DNA from: Candidatus Chlorohelix allophototropha
Lineage (GTDB): Bacteria > Chloroflexota > Chloroflexia > Chloroheliales > Chloroheliaceae
Direction: 5' to 3'
DNA length: 64,000 bases
NCBI RefSeq assembly: GCF_030389965.1
Contig: NZ_CP128400.1
Coordinates: 1,054,001 to 1,118,000 of the forward strand
Below, piece after piece: positions 44,345-53,252 of this stretch. Made by a program: the position numbers and the translations under genes. The notes beneath the pieces were generated by a model. It saw nothing but the letters and a program-made list of their open reading frames with translations, had not been told where the DNA came from and did no database searches. Within the stretch, counting starts at the first letter, position 1, and every line of letters begins with the position of its first letter.

Positions 44345-46480
44345 ATGAAACCGAAAGTTGGTCGTTTTGCTCTCTTCGTTGCACTTCTTTTCTGCGCCAG
44401 CCTTATTATCGCAGCAACGCTTCCCACCGAAGCTTACGCCGAAGGTGGAACTTTTCCTGCCGAACCGTTTAATGGGCTTCAAATCAATTACAGCGTTTCA
44501 GGAGCAAGGCTCACCTCTCCTATTGATAGCTACAGCTTTACCAACGGACGAGATTACCGCGGGGTATTGACCGAATCGACCCTTAAAATCTCGGGTAGCG
44601 TCTCTGCCACAAGCGGTTGGGGTGCAAACCTAGCAGTAAACGTTTCAGTAGGTAAAGAAACAAAAAATTTCAAAGCCGAATCATTTCCGCCTAACGGACT
44701 AAGTCCGGCAGGGGGCTGGAAGCAAAATTTCGAGGTGTCGGTAACAGTCGAGAAATTCAGCGAGGTTTCAAGCGCCAGCTTCAGCATTAACCTAAACGGT
44801 TCGTACAATGCGGGTGGTCGTTCAGTAGTAGTATCTGGCACTGTGCGAGGACCTCTGGTAGATTTGTGCGAGGAGGCAAAGCTATTCTTTAACGATGAGG
44901 AACTTTCTCACGCCAACGTCAGTTCCAGCACAGCCTTTAAATCCTTCAAAATGAAAATGAGCTATGACGAAATGCGCTACGATTTGCAGGGGGGTTGGAA
45001 CAAGTACAATGGCGAATTTGAAAAAATGGGCTTGCCGAAACCCTATGTACCTTACAATGTAGGTGGGGCAGTTCCCGCGCTAACGTGGTTGTTCGCCGAA
45101 GGAGGGGTGTCCGACTCCATCTCCAAACAATACGTATTTAATAAAGACGGGCTTGACCCGCTAATGCGTAATTACTCGGTTAAGCATGGCACCGAACCGG
45201 CATTGAAAGAAGCAATGCAGCTAAAAGCAACCCGCGAAGGAAGACCGCTTACTCCCGGCGATGTCTTCTATCTGGCAATGATACAGGCGGACGGGAGCGT
45301 GCGGAACGCCATGCTGCTGGCGCATAACACCTTGCGTTCGTTGGCACGGGCGGGGGATGCCGCCTACACCGGAGTAAGCCAAGACCCGGCTTTCTACAAT
45401 GCTAACGCCCAAAATAGCGCGGCAGTTCCGCCCTATCTGGTGACAATTCGTGAGGGCGATAACGCCGGTCCGTGGTATCACCTGTTCGGCACTGCCTTCT
45501 TTGAACTGGAGAGTCAGGGACAGTGGGGCCCGCTGGCAAGTATTAAAGATATGCTCACATGGGAAAATGCTAAAGGTTTGTTGAGTGGCAACCTCTATAC
45601 ACCCGCCAAAGATGACGCGCAAAGCACCAGTTCCGAACTCGCCAACCTAGCCGAGCAATATTATCGGCAATTACTCGGCAACCGCAACCCCGATATTGAG
45701 AAATTCTGCTTCAATGTGTGGGGCGGGCAACTGGGTGCATGGCTCTGGAATATTGCCCCTAAATCGGGCGTGGATATATCGGGCGCAAAAGGCGTGGCAG
45801 ATTGGGTGAAGGGCTACACTTGGGATCCAGCTGTGGGATTGGCAAGCTATGTTAAAAATTATGTGACCGGTGGTACTACCGCCACGAAAACTCAACCGAC
45901 TGTTTCAATATTCGGGGCTAAAAATGCCAAACCAAAGCCCAAACTTGTAATGACAGGTTCGCCTATTAATATGACTTGGGAGGGGCAGAACCTAAAGATG
46001 GCAATTGACCAGAATACGGGCGCACTTTACGGTTATATGCCCTTCTCCATTTGGCCCGTTCAAGAAAAAGACGGTACATGGGCGATGTTGTGGAGTGCGC
46101 CACCCGACCTGAATTATAAAGTGACGTTGGAAGGTTCAGGCGGAGGCAACGTACATTTAGTGGCAATTGACCCTGAATCCTCGCAAATAGCCACCTATAC
46201 CAGCCCGGTCAGTACCGGCGAGAAAATGACAATGGACGTAAGTGCCAAAAACAGTCTGCCCAGTCTTAGTCGCGCCAGCGGTGAGGTAATAAAACCTGCT
46301 GTCAGAACCGCAAATTTAAGCCCCATCTCTTCGGACGTGCAAGCTACGGCTACGGATGCGGGAATACCGGGTTGGGTAGTGCCTGCGCTTATCGGTGTTA
46401 TAGCGGCGGCAGCATTATTAATAATAGTAACGCTTGTACTTCTGCTTGGACACAAACGAACCAAAACGATACGCCATTAA
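44345..46480 (+). CDS. Large exported, membrane-anchored protein, unknown function
   Basis: 711 residues. Signal peptide about 1-33 (FALFVALLFCASLIIAAT, AYAEGG). Residues 35-180 look like a beta-domain (INYSVSGARLTS...SGTVRGPLVDL). About 180-540 is mixed, with many aromatic residues. About 540-680 is a further beta-rich part (SPINMTWEGQNLKMAIDQNTG). A C-terminal span (about 683-703, VVPALIGVIAAAALLIIVTLVLLL) and basic tail anchor it, leaving the body outside. Not recognised. A near-perfect ribosome site TAAGGAGGT precedes ATG. It is followed by a propeller protein gene 20 bases away, so they may work together at the surface. Confidence 0.78.
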   Translation: MKPKVGRFALFVALLFCASLIIAATLPTEAYAEGGTFPAEPFNGLQINYSVSGARLTSPIDSYSFTNGRDYRGVLTESTLKISGSVSATSGWGANLAVNVSVGKETKNFKAESFPPNGLSPAGGWKQNFEVSVTVEKFSEVSSASFSINLNGSYNAGGRSVVVSGTVRGPLVDLCEEAKLFFNDEELSHANVSSSTAFKSFKMKMSYDEMRYDLQGGWNKYNGEFEKMGLPKPYVPYNVGGAVPALTWLFAEGGVSDSISKQYVFNKDGLDPLMRNYSVKHGTEPALKEAMQLKATREGRPLTPGDVFYLAMIQADGSVRNAMLLAHNTLRSLARAGDAAYTGVSQDPAFYNANAQNSAAVPPYLVTIREGDNAGPWYHLFGTAFFELESQGQWGPLASIKDMLTWENAKGLLSGNLYTPAKDDAQSTSSELANLAEQYYRQLLGNRNPDIEKFCFNVWGGQLGAWLWNIAPKSGVDISGAKGVADWVKGYTWDPAVGLASYVKNYVTGGTTATKTQPTVSIFGAKNAKPKPKLVMTGSPINMTWEGQNLKMAIDQNTGALYGYMPFSIWPVQEKDGTWAMLWSAPPDLNYKVTLEGSGGGNVHLVAIDPESSQIATYTSPVSTGEKMTMDVSAKNSLPSLSRASGEVIKPAVRTANLSPISSDVQATATDAGIPGWVVPALIGVIAAAALLIIVTLVLLLGHKRTKTIRH

Positions 46481-46499
46481 CCCGGAAAGGAACAAAGCA

Positions 46500-48389
46500 G
46501 TGGTTACACCCCAACAAGCATACGAATATGCGCTTAATCAGGAAAGAGCGGGCAACCCACAGGCAGCCTTTGAAACTTTGGTTGACTTGAACCGTCAATA
46601 TCCCCACTTTGCAGATGTAGAGGCGCGGCTGGCAAATTTCTCCCGCCAGAATTTCCGCTATTATGGACAGCTAAGTTTCTTTGCCATGACTCCACCACCG
46701 CCCGCTTATCCGGTAATGCAGCAAGGCGCAATACCGCCTAGCTCTCCTAAAAAGGGCAAAGGCGGTTTGATTGCCTTACTGATAAGCGGACTGGTGCTGT
46801 TAATTGCGGCAAGCGGGGCATTATTGTATTTAATGGTGTTCAGTAAAAATAGTACACCATCCACCACCCTTACGGTCGCCGCCGACCCACTTGCGCCAAC
46901 CCTGACCGCCATCTCGAAAATTAGCGTTGCGCCACAGGCTACCACACCAGCAAGCACAACTGCTACCGACAGCAGTACCGCCAAAGCAACGACTGTGGCT
47001 ACTACGCCCACTATCGCCGCCACCACCATTGCGCCTACGCCCACCGCTAAACCCACTACGCCCCCTGCCACTACCAGCGCAAGCGGATTCAAACCTCTTA
47101 CCTCGGTATCCGGTATAAAGGAAGTGCCACTTGACACGCAAATCATGAAAGAAACCACCGCCTCTATGTCGAAGATTCCGGATTTTAGTATGAAAATGTA
47201 TGTTTCCACCGAGATACCGGAATCGTTGGCTAAAAACCTGCATAGCTCATTCATTACCGCCAAGTATACTTTTGCTGGATTAGGAGAGAGTGAACCATTT
47301 GCAGCGGATAATGTAATCATAGGTGCATACGCTCAAAATGATACGCCTGACTTAGTTTTTACGGTCTACTTGCTAACCGCCAACCGCGATGATAATAAAA
47401 CTATTCTGGCAGATATTCCGGGAATGACTCTCGAAAGTGAAACCAAAATTCTCGACCAGATGAAAGGTTATTCGAGCTTTGTTATAGCAATGTCCGGCAC
47501 AGGCTTGAATATCATGCTCTTCAGCGGAGGTTCCACTCCCACTCCTACTGCTACCCCTATAGTTCTCGGCAACCCGACCTATAATCGAAAAGTGGTTTAT
47601 ACCTCCACCCGCAACGGCAAAAACGCGGTGTATCTGTACGATTTTGCCAAACGGGCTGAAATTGCCCTCTCCGAACCGAGTTTCGCCTGTAGCGAGGCGG
47701 TTTGGTCATTGCTCGGTAGTGAAATCTACCTGACTTGCCGCGATTCAATTTACGTAGTCAGCCCTGACGGTAGCGGCTTCCGCAAAATTGAGGACGGAAC
47801 ACAGCCCCATCCTTCGCCGTTAAAAGGCTTTGTTTTCGTGAACGTGATAAAGGATGATTGCAATGGGGTCGAGCAAATCTATTTTCGCCACTTCAACGGA
47901 CCGAACGAACGCTTGACTTGTAATAGCAACGCCAAGTTAGCGCCACGTGTTTCGCCAGATGGCGCGCAGATTGTGTATTCCGAACTTATAGGCGGAAAAT
48001 GGCAATTGGTTATCATTGACGTGGCAGGAGGCGAAAATCGGCACGTTATCAACCCAAACGTAGATAATGCCCGCTATCCCACTTGGTCACCGGACGGCAC
48101 GAAACTCGCCTTTAGCACCGGCGATGGCAAAGGTATTAACGCCCAAATTTACGTGTTGAACCTTAAAGATAATAGCCTAACCCAGCTTACTACGGAAGGC
48201 TTTAACGGAAGACCGCGCTGGATGAAACAGGGTTATATCATCTTTCATTCCAACCGTGATTTTGCCAGCAATCGCAATGATGACGGCACGCCCGATCAAG
48301 CGCTTTACCTGATGCTGGATGATGGCAACCATCAGGAGCGAATGCCCCTTACCAGTTCAGAGGATAACTGGGCGCCCGACATCTATTAG
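46500..48389 (+). CDS. Membrane protein: TPR-like N-terminus, one span, exported WD40/TolB-like propeller
   Basis: 629 residues from GTG at 46500, with AAAGGA 8 bases upstream; an ATG at 46434 lies inside the preceding gene. N-terminal about 1-60: QAAYEYAL-type helical region like a short TPR (QERAGNPQAAFETLVDLNRQYP), cytoplasmic. Pro-rich stretch, then a membrane span about 83-105 (GGLIALLISGLVLLIAASGALLYLMV). A Thr/Ala/Pro-rich linker (about 110-185). C-terminal about 360-629: TolB/PD40-type propeller (YTSTRNGKNAVYLYD, PRVSPDGAQIVYSE, PTWSPDGTKLAFST), outside. The layout mirrors the kinase-WD40 protein at 60394. It may sense or bind an extracellular ligand (inference). Confidence 0.85.
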   Translation: MVTPQQAYEYALNQERAGNPQAAFETLVDLNRQYPHFADVEARLANFSRQNFRYYGQLSFFAMTPPPPAYPVMQQGAIPPSSPKKGKGGLIALLISGLVLLIAASGALLYLMVFSKNSTPSTTLTVAADPLAPTLTAISKISVAPQATTPASTTATDSSTAKATTVATTPTIAATTIAPTPTAKPTTPPATTSASGFKPLTSVSGIKEVPLDTQIMKETTASMSKIPDFSMKMYVSTEIPESLAKNLHSSFITAKYTFAGLGESEPFAADNVIIGAYAQNDTPDLVFTVYLLTANRDDNKTILADIPGMTLESETKILDQMKGYSSFVIAMSGTGLNIMLFSGGSTPTPTATPIVLGNPTYNRKVVYTSTRNGKNAVYLYDFAKRAEIALSEPSFACSEAVWSLLGSEIYLTCRDSIYVVSPDGSGFRKIEDGTQPHPSPLKGFVFVNVIKDDCNGVEQIYFRHFNGPNERLTCNSNAKLAPRVSPDGAQIVYSELIGGKWQLVIIDVAGGENRHVINPNVDNARYPTWSPDGTKLAFSTGDGKGINAQIYVLNLKDNSLTQLTTEGFNGRPRWMKQGYIIFHSNRDFASNRNDDGTPDQALYLMLDDGNHQERMPLTSSEDNWAPDIY

Positions 48390-48409
48390 GCTTTTACAAT
48401 TGTTTCAGG

Positions 48410-48434
48410 CAGGGGGTTTATACCCCCTGTTTTA
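48410..48434 (+). terminator. Intrinsic terminator after the propeller protein gene
   Basis: CAGGGGG (48410-48416) pairs with CCCCCTG (48423-48429), loop TTTATA, followed by TTTTAAT. It ends the 44345-48389 unit. Confidence 0.9.
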
Positions 48435-48837
48435 ATGTAACGAATAATCCGGTTGTTCTATCCTTAACCCAATTCTTTCAAAACTGAGAATAAGCTTAGA
48501 GTCTGCTGATAAATTCGGTGATTTCCCCTCCTTAAAACCTCTCAGCCAAGCTGATATCAACGTTCCTGAACTCAAATTGTTCCTTTATTGTCAGAAACCT
48601 AGCAACAATTGGGGCAATAATCTCAGAAAATACTCAGATATCTTTCAGTGAGAATTCAGGCAAGTTAGTTATGCTGGTTCTATGAACGGAAGCGAGAAGC
48701 TAAAGACCTGAACTGAAGCCTCCGCACCGAGCATACAAACTATATAGATTGCTGTCTCGCGACAGCGCCAATAATTAAAAGCGAATCGTGATAACGTAAG
48801 TCAGATTCAGCAAAGAAAGGTTTCGGTAAAGAAAGAA
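48435..48837. other. Intergenic region between two surface-protein units
   Basis: About 400 bases. A perfect hairpin GCTGTC-TCGC-GACAGC (48751-48766) is the only clear structure. No gene, RNA family or convincing promoter recognised. Confidence 0.4.
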
Positions 48838-50124
48838 ATGAAACGCAAAGAAAACGGCACAATAGCGAAACAAGGTAAAAACAAGCGGTTTGCTAAAATG
48901 TTTGGTGGGGCGGCGCTGGTGGCAACCCTCGCTTTCGGGGGTGGTAGTATCCTTAATTCTAATACCACTCTAACTTATGCACAGACCGCCCCGGCAGCTA
49001 CGCCAAGTAGCAGCGATATCACCGTAGCGCCCACAACTGATCAATCTACTCAAGTGCAACATGGCATGAAGGATAGGCAAGGTGGGCGAGGGCAAAACCC
49101 TGATAGAGCCGGGGAATTAGAAGGGGCTATAACCAGTATTAGTGGTAACACTATCACCCTAAAAAGTAACGATGCTACTATTATCACTGCGACAGTGGAT
49201 AGCACCACAACCTATACTGAAGCAGGTAAAACAATTACTTTGGCAGGTTTGAAAGTTGGAGAAAGGGTTCACCTTAAGCAAACCGGCAGCAGCAATGGCA
49301 TCTATACCGTTTCAGCCGTAGAGGTGGAGCTAAACCACGATCAGGGTACAGTTACAGCCGTTAGCAGCGACAGTTTGACCATTACTCGCGCGGATAATTC
49401 TACCTTAAAAGTAGTTTTAAATTCGAACACTACCTATACCGACCTTGGTAAAACTATCAACCAGAGCGACCTTAAAAGTGGGGTAAAGGTTGAAGTTGAA
49501 GGAAATCTTAACAGCGACGGTAATTTGGAAGCTTCTGTGATAGAAGTCGAGCATGACCGATTAGGTGGCACAGTTACGGCTATCAATGGCAACTCAATTA
49601 CAATCCAAGTTGATGGTAGGGACGCACCGGGCGGTGGTAGAAAAGGTCAAGACCATAATAAGCCTAATGCCGCTAATAATGGGACTGTGACAACCAGTAC
49701 CGCTACCACTAAAACCATCACAGTTGATAGCAGCACTACTTACAGCGCAGCCGGACAAAGCGTACAGTTGTCTGCTATAGCAGTCGGCAGTCGGGTGGAT
49801 GCTGAAGGCACGTTGAGCAGTGACAGCAACAGCCTAACCGCTTTACAGGTCAACATTCAAATGCCGGAATATCGAGGGCAGGTTACGGCAGTAGATGGTT
49901 CGACCATTACCCTGCAAGACCGAAATGGCACACGTACCATTGAGATAAATAGCAGCACCAAATACCTGAATGGAACGACCGCTGCAACCCTAAGCGATGT
50001 CAAAGTTGGAACCAATCTTGAAGCGGAGGGACAAGTGGACAGTTCTGGAAAAATGACTGCGAGCCTCATACAACTCGGACAGCCACAGCAAGGACCGGGA
50101 GGGGGTCATGGTCACGGGCGTTAA
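48838..50124 (+). CDS. Secreted DUF5666-repeat protein
   Basis: 428 residues. Signal peptide about 1-48 (long basic start, then MFGGAALVATLAFGGGSIL). Four DUF5666-type modules are visible, each opening GxVTAIxGxxITL and closing with VGxxVxxEGxxxSDGxLxAxxIxxx (about 93-175, 170-240, 240-345, 350-415); one contains a Gly/Asp/His-rich insert (DGRDAPGGGRKGQDH). The C-terminus is Gly/His-rich (GGGHGHGR), possibly metal-binding. Function unknown; probably an exported beta-strand protein. The ribosome site is weak. An intrinsic terminator follows. Confidence 0.82.
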   Translation: MKRKENGTIAKQGKNKRFAKMFGGAALVATLAFGGGSILNSNTTLTYAQTAPAATPSSSDITVAPTTDQSTQVQHGMKDRQGGRGQNPDRAGELEGAITSISGNTITLKSNDATIITATVDSTTTYTEAGKTITLAGLKVGERVHLKQTGSSNGIYTVSAVEVELNHDQGTVTAVSSDSLTITRADNSTLKVVLNSNTTYTDLGKTINQSDLKSGVKVEVEGNLNSDGNLEASVIEVEHDRLGGTVTAINGNSITIQVDGRDAPGGGRKGQDHNKPNAANNGTVTTSTATTKTITVDSSTTYSAAGQSVQLSAIAVGSRVDAEGTLSSDSNSLTALQVNIQMPEYRGQVTAVDGSTITLQDRNGTRTIEINSSTKYLNGTTAATLSDVKVGTNLEAEGQVDSSGKMTASLIQLGQPQQGPGGGHGHGR

Positions 50125-50169
50125 TAGCCCTTCCAAGCTCAAATAAGTTAGTTTGAGTTCCAAAAAGAG

Positions 50170-50206
50170 CGGGGATTATCCGAATTGAAAGGGTAATTCC
50201 CGTTTT
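50170..50206 (+). terminator. Intrinsic terminator of the DUF5666 gene
   Basis: CGGGGATTATCC (50170-50181) pairs over 12 positions with GGGTAATTCCCG (50191-50202, with a few G-T pairs), followed by TTTTGTT. Confidence 0.85.
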
Positions 50207-50286
50207 GTTATGTAAAGTATATGAGGGCATCTGCCCTATTATCCTTATTATGTTCTCGCAATCTTCCACAAAAAATCGTCAATCTC

Positions 50287-50316
50287 TTGCATATAACGCA
50301 GAAAAGCCAGTATAAT
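50287..50316 (+). promoter_or_regulatory. Sigma70-type promoter of the SDR gene
   Basis: TTGCAT (50287-50292), 18-base spacer, perfect TATAAT (50311-50316). Confidence 0.7.
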
Positions 50317-50382
50317 AGTACAAATTACATCTATGTGCAACCCTTAAATGTTGACAATTCTTAGTGAAAGCAGGTTCGAGCA

Positions 50383-51129
50383 ATGGCACGCTTGCAGGGC
50401 AAAGTAGCTCTCATTACCGGGGCAGCAGGTGGCATTGGCCTTGCTACTGCCCGGCGATTCGCGCAGGAAGGCGCGATTGTGGCAGTTAACGATATGAACG
50501 AGGCAGCGGGAATTAAGGAAGTTGAAGAAATTTGCGCGGCAGGCGGAAGAGCCGAGTTTTATCATGGTAGTGTTACCGATGCCGACTTTGTGAAAAACAT
50601 GATGAAAGATGTAGTGCATCGTTTCGGAAAATTGGATATTCTGATCAATAACGCCGGAGTGTTGCGCGATGCGATGTCCCACCGAATGACTGAGGAACAG
50701 TGGGATACCATCATGAACATTCACCTGAAAGGTACGTTCTTTTGCTCCCGAACAGCCTTTGAACACATGAAGCACCAAAATAACGGACGTATTATCAATA
50801 CCAGTTCAACCTCATCTCAGGGCAATATCGGACAAGCAAACTATGCTGCCGCCAAAGCCGGTATTATCGGCTTGACCAAGACATTGGCGCTGGAATATGC
50901 CCGGTATCATATAACGGTAAATGCGGTTGCGCCCGGTTTTATTACCACTTCGATGACTGCCGCGATCCCAACTCATGTCCATGAGGCAGTAGTAAATCGG
51001 ATTCCGCTCAAGCGCAAAGGCGAACCGGAAGAAGTTGCGAATTTGCACCTTTTCCTCGCCAGCGACGAATCTTCATATATTACCGGACAAGTGATTTTTA
51101 TTGACGGTGGCGGAACCGTCGGCATGTAA
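50383..51129 (+). CDS. Short-chain dehydrogenase/reductase (3-oxoacyl-ACP reductase-like)
   Basis: 248 residues, the classical SDR length. Cofactor motif TGAAGGIG (13-20), LINNAGVLRD, catalytic Asn, Ser in NTSSTSSQG, Tyr-x-x-x-Lys in NYAAAKAG, then NAVAPGFITTSM and GQVIFIDGGG. It most resembles FabG-type reductases or acetoacetyl-CoA reductases; the acidic residue after the second strand (VNDMNE) suggests NAD preference, which is atypical for FabG. Substrate unknown. It is a single-gene unit with its own promoter and terminator. Confidence 0.92.
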   Translation: MARLQGKVALITGAAGGIGLATARRFAQEGAIVAVNDMNEAAGIKEVEEICAAGGRAEFYHGSVTDADFVKNMMKDVVHRFGKLDILINNAGVLRDAMSHRMTEEQWDTIMNIHLKGTFFCSRTAFEHMKHQNNGRIINTSSTSSQGNIGQANYAAAKAGIIGLTKTLALEYARYHITVNAVAPGFITTSMTAAIPTHVHEAVVNRIPLKRKGEPEEVANLHLFLASDESSYITGQVIFIDGGGTVGM

Positions 51130-51151
51130 GCTTGTTTGTAACAATAGCCTT

Positions 51152-51180
51152 AACGCCGGAGAACCTTCCGGCGTTTTTTT
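51152..51180 (+). terminator. Intrinsic terminator of the SDR gene
   Basis: AACGCCGGA (51152-51160) pairs with TCCGGCGTT (51167-51175), loop GAACCT, followed by a run of T. It also separates the convergent 51187-51561 gene. Confidence 0.92.
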
Positions 51181-51186
51181 CATTTC

Positions 51187-51561
51187 TCAGCCAAGCTCAA
51201 AATAAACCGCAGTTGCCCACCAATAAGAGCCACCACCCAAAGGAGGGCGATCTTCGCCACTGGCAAAGAAAATTTGCTGTTGGTAAAGCGACTGGATATT
51301 CTTGATATTAATGTTTCGGGTTTGCAGCCATGTCTGGAAGGTCTGCTCAAGGTTATCAATCGAGGGGGTGCGCCCCGCCCCAATAGTAAGCGCGCTACTC
51401 TTTTTTTCTACCTGATCGAAAAGGCTTCTGAAGGTGGAACTAGAGTTGCGAAGCTGCTGGCTGCCCACTGAAAAAACCCGCTTTGCCAGTTGCTGGTCGA
51501 GTGGAGTGGTAGCCGCTACAAAAAAATAAGCGTGCTTGACTCGTTTTGATCCAAATGCCAT
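51187..51561 (-). CDS. Unknown protein encoded downstream of a GG-leader peptide gene
   Basis: 124 residues, not recognised. It starts MAFGSKRVKHAYFFVAATTP, has a basic N-terminus, a helical-looking middle with Gln/Ser and Lys (about 20-100), and a Gly/aromatic-rich C-terminus (LGGGSYWWATAVYFELG). No signal peptide, membrane span or Cys. Ribosome site AAGGGAAG precedes ATG. It lies 148 bases downstream of the GG-leader peptide gene on the same strand, with no terminator between, so the two are probably one transcript. It might be an immunity, chaperone or second secreted protein (inference). Confidence 0.6.
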   Translation of the reverse strand: MAFGSKRVKHAYFFVAATTPLDQQLAKRVFSVGSQQLRNSSSTFRSLFDQVEKKSSALTIGAGRTPSIDNLEQTFQTWLQTRNINIKNIQSLYQQQIFFASGEDRPPLGGGSYWWATAVYFELG

Positions 51562-51709
51562 GCCAACACTTCCCTTTTTTCATGAAGTTTTATATTTCGC
51601 TTGGGGCAAGAAGCCTATGAAAGTTATCAAATAAAGCCGTGTATAGGTGAGTAGTCGAAGAGCAAATCGCCCAGTTGCCATAACTGATAAACGCTCCCGT
51701 CACTACACG

Positions 51710-51910
51710 CTACATGATATTGCTTATCGAGTTTTTCACGGTATCGTGTTTAGTTTTCATAATGTTACTGATCATTTCCACTTGGGAATTGAGGTCGAGG
51801 ATTGCTTGCCCGCCAGTTCCCGTACCGCCGCTTACATTCTCCAGAGCTTCATCCGCTAGTTCACCTTCTACGATAGGCAATGCGGTTTGTTCCTCTTTTT
51901 TCTCCTGCAT
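51710..51910 (-). CDS. Double-glycine-leader peptide, RiPP/bacteriocin-like precursor
   Basis: 66 residues. The leader has the pattern of C39-peptidase substrates: ELADEALENVSGG (17-29), acidic, with Leu/Val at the usual positions and the Gly-Gly at 28-29. The expected core is 37 residues (about 30-66): a Gly/Thr-rich start, then helical DLNSQVEMISNIMKTKHDTV. The core has no Cys, so lanthionines or disulfides are excluded. Ribosome site AGGAG is 7 bases before ATG, and a near-perfect promoter lies upstream. No peptidase/ABC exporter or modification enzyme is adjacent. Alternatives: a GG-leader signalling peptide or small secreted filament subunit. Confidence 0.75.
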   Translation of the reverse strand: MQEKKEEQTALPIVEGELADEALENVSGGTGTGGQAILDLNSQVEMISNIMKTKHDTVKNSISNIM

Positions 51911-52003
51911 AGATTTTCTCCTATTTAATATTTTTCGGATCTATTCAGTTCAAAAGCTTAGGAAAATCGGATTGGTCGGCGTTGTGTTAGTTCCTACTCA
52001 AAT

Positions 52004-52033
52004 GTTATACAGTTAGTCTATCAGCCTTGTCAA
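52004..52033 (-). promoter_or_regulatory. Sigma70-type promoter of the GG-leader peptide gene
   Basis: Reverse strand: TTGACA (52033-52028), 18-base spacer, TATAAC (52009-52004). The predicted leader is about 85 bases. It lies close to the promoter of the divergent GNAT gene. Confidence 0.75.
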
Positions 52034-52118
52034 CTGAAACTGTCTGAATTGTTTAAGTCTTAAAAATGAGCTAATTGTTACATTTAATTTAACTTTTTTA
52101 AGATTAGCAATCAAGCGA

Positions 52119-52146
52119 TTGACGATATTTTCATTTGGGTTACAAT
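52119..52146 (+). promoter_or_regulatory. Promoter of the GNAT gene at 52187
   Basis: TTGACG (52119-52124), 16-base spacer, TACAAT (52141-52146). The transcript start would be about 35 bases before the start codon. Confidence 0.6.
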
Positions 52147-52186
52147 TAAGCCAGTAAATTATTTTCTGGCTGGCAGGGGATTATTT

Positions 52187-53206
52187 ATGCTCTTCAAGCA
52201 AAAAACCGATACGCGAAATCCACTTCAAGAGATTTCGGCTACAACGACACAAATAAAGGAAACGCCACCTGACCTCAAGATTACCCGCTTATCTTTCTGG
52301 GAACACTGGATCACGGTAGGGTTAATGTACCGCAATTATCGGGATTCTGACCCTGTTTTTGAGCGTATTATGGGGACAGGTTGGCGTAAGCCCTTTTCGC
52401 GTTTCGTGCGAGGTCCCTTGTATTATTGGTTACTTAACCGGGGCTATGGCTTACGTGCCGGAAAGAAACTTGCCGGGCAGCTTTATTTGCAACACCGCAA
52501 ATTCCTAACCCATGTGAACGATCTCGAAATTAACGTGGGTTTCAGAGGCAATCATTACGGTTATCTGCTTATGGATTTTGCCGAACAGGAAGCGCGCAAA
52601 CGCGGTTATCGCTTCCTCACCCTAGGCGTAACCAATTCCAATATTCGCGCTATAAATCTCTATCGTAAATTAAATTACCTAGACCAACATCACGAGCATT
52701 TTTTCTTGTCGCGCCCCCACTATCGCCTGCCGCCCGATATAACACCGCCACCGCCCGGTATCGGCAAAATCAGCATGCGCCCGATGCGCAGACGCGAAGC
52801 TGCCAAAAGCCTGAAACACTTTTTTGAAATCGAGCAGCGCGCCTCCAATCCTGAAACTGCACGGGTCTGGGAAAAATATTATCGCCCCTTGTTGCCAGAT
52901 ACCGCCAAAGGCTATAGCTTCAGCATAACTATCGCGGGTTCTACCACACCAGTAGCCCACGCCGATTTTTTCGACTGGGGCGCACGCGGCGGTCGGTGGC
53001 GTTTTTTCTTAAAACCCGAACTGTGGGGTACGTCTGAAGAAAAAGCCCTGCTTGAAAACCTAATCCACCATACCCGCAGTTATACGCAGTTGTGGTTGAG
53101 CTTCGGGTCAGCCCTACACCACCGCAGGGCAGAGACATTGGCGCGTAATCTCGGCATGGTTGAACGAGATGGGGAACGTATGCTGATGGTCAAGCTTTTG
53201 CAATAA
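52187..53206 (+). CDS. GNAT-family acetyltransferase, two-part protein
   Basis: 339 residues. The first half carries a GNAT domain (about 80-180): INVGFRGNHYGYLLMDFAEQEARKRGY (acetyl-CoA loop FRGNHYGY, with R-G-x-x-x-G) and NSNIRAINLYRKLNYL. The second half (about 190-339) is unrecognised and may be a degenerate second GNAT domain, with LKHFFEIEQ and a C-terminal IHHTRSYTQLWLSFGS. AGGGGA precedes ATG. Acceptor unknown. It is divergent from the GG-leader peptide gene; acetylation of that peptide is speculative. Confidence 0.82.
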   Translation: MLFKQKTDTRNPLQEISATTTQIKETPPDLKITRLSFWEHWITVGLMYRNYRDSDPVFERIMGTGWRKPFSRFVRGPLYYWLLNRGYGLRAGKKLAGQLYLQHRKFLTHVNDLEINVGFRGNHYGYLLMDFAEQEARKRGYRFLTLGVTNSNIRAINLYRKLNYLDQHHEHFFLSRPHYRLPPDITPPPPGIGKISMRPMRRREAAKSLKHFFEIEQRASNPETARVWEKYYRPLLPDTAKGYSFSITIAGSTTPVAHADFFDWGARGGRWRFFLKPELWGTSEEKALLENLIHHTRSYTQLWLSFGSALHHRRAETLARNLGMVERDGERMLMVKLLQ

Positions 53207-53234
53207 AAAACCCCTTCTCAGCGAAGGGGCTTTT
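53205..53234. terminator. Bidirectional intrinsic terminator
   Basis: CCCCTTC (53211-53217) pairs with GAAGGGG (53223-53229), loop TCAGC. CTTTT follows on the plus strand and a run of T on the minus strand, so it ends both converging genes. Confidence 0.88.
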
Positions 53235-53252
53235 CAAGATACTACGTGTTTA

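Noticed and set aside
46706-47320. 204-codon minus-strand ORF rich in Val/Ala/Gly
   Set aside because: Shadow of the Thr/Pro/Ala linker of the propeller protein; no ribosome site or independent motif.
51580-51685. Possible 33-residue hydrophobic ORF (starts MATGRFALRL) between the GG-leader peptide gene and the 124-residue gene, minus strand
   Set aside because: No Shine-Dalgarno and no distinct motif; likely chance.
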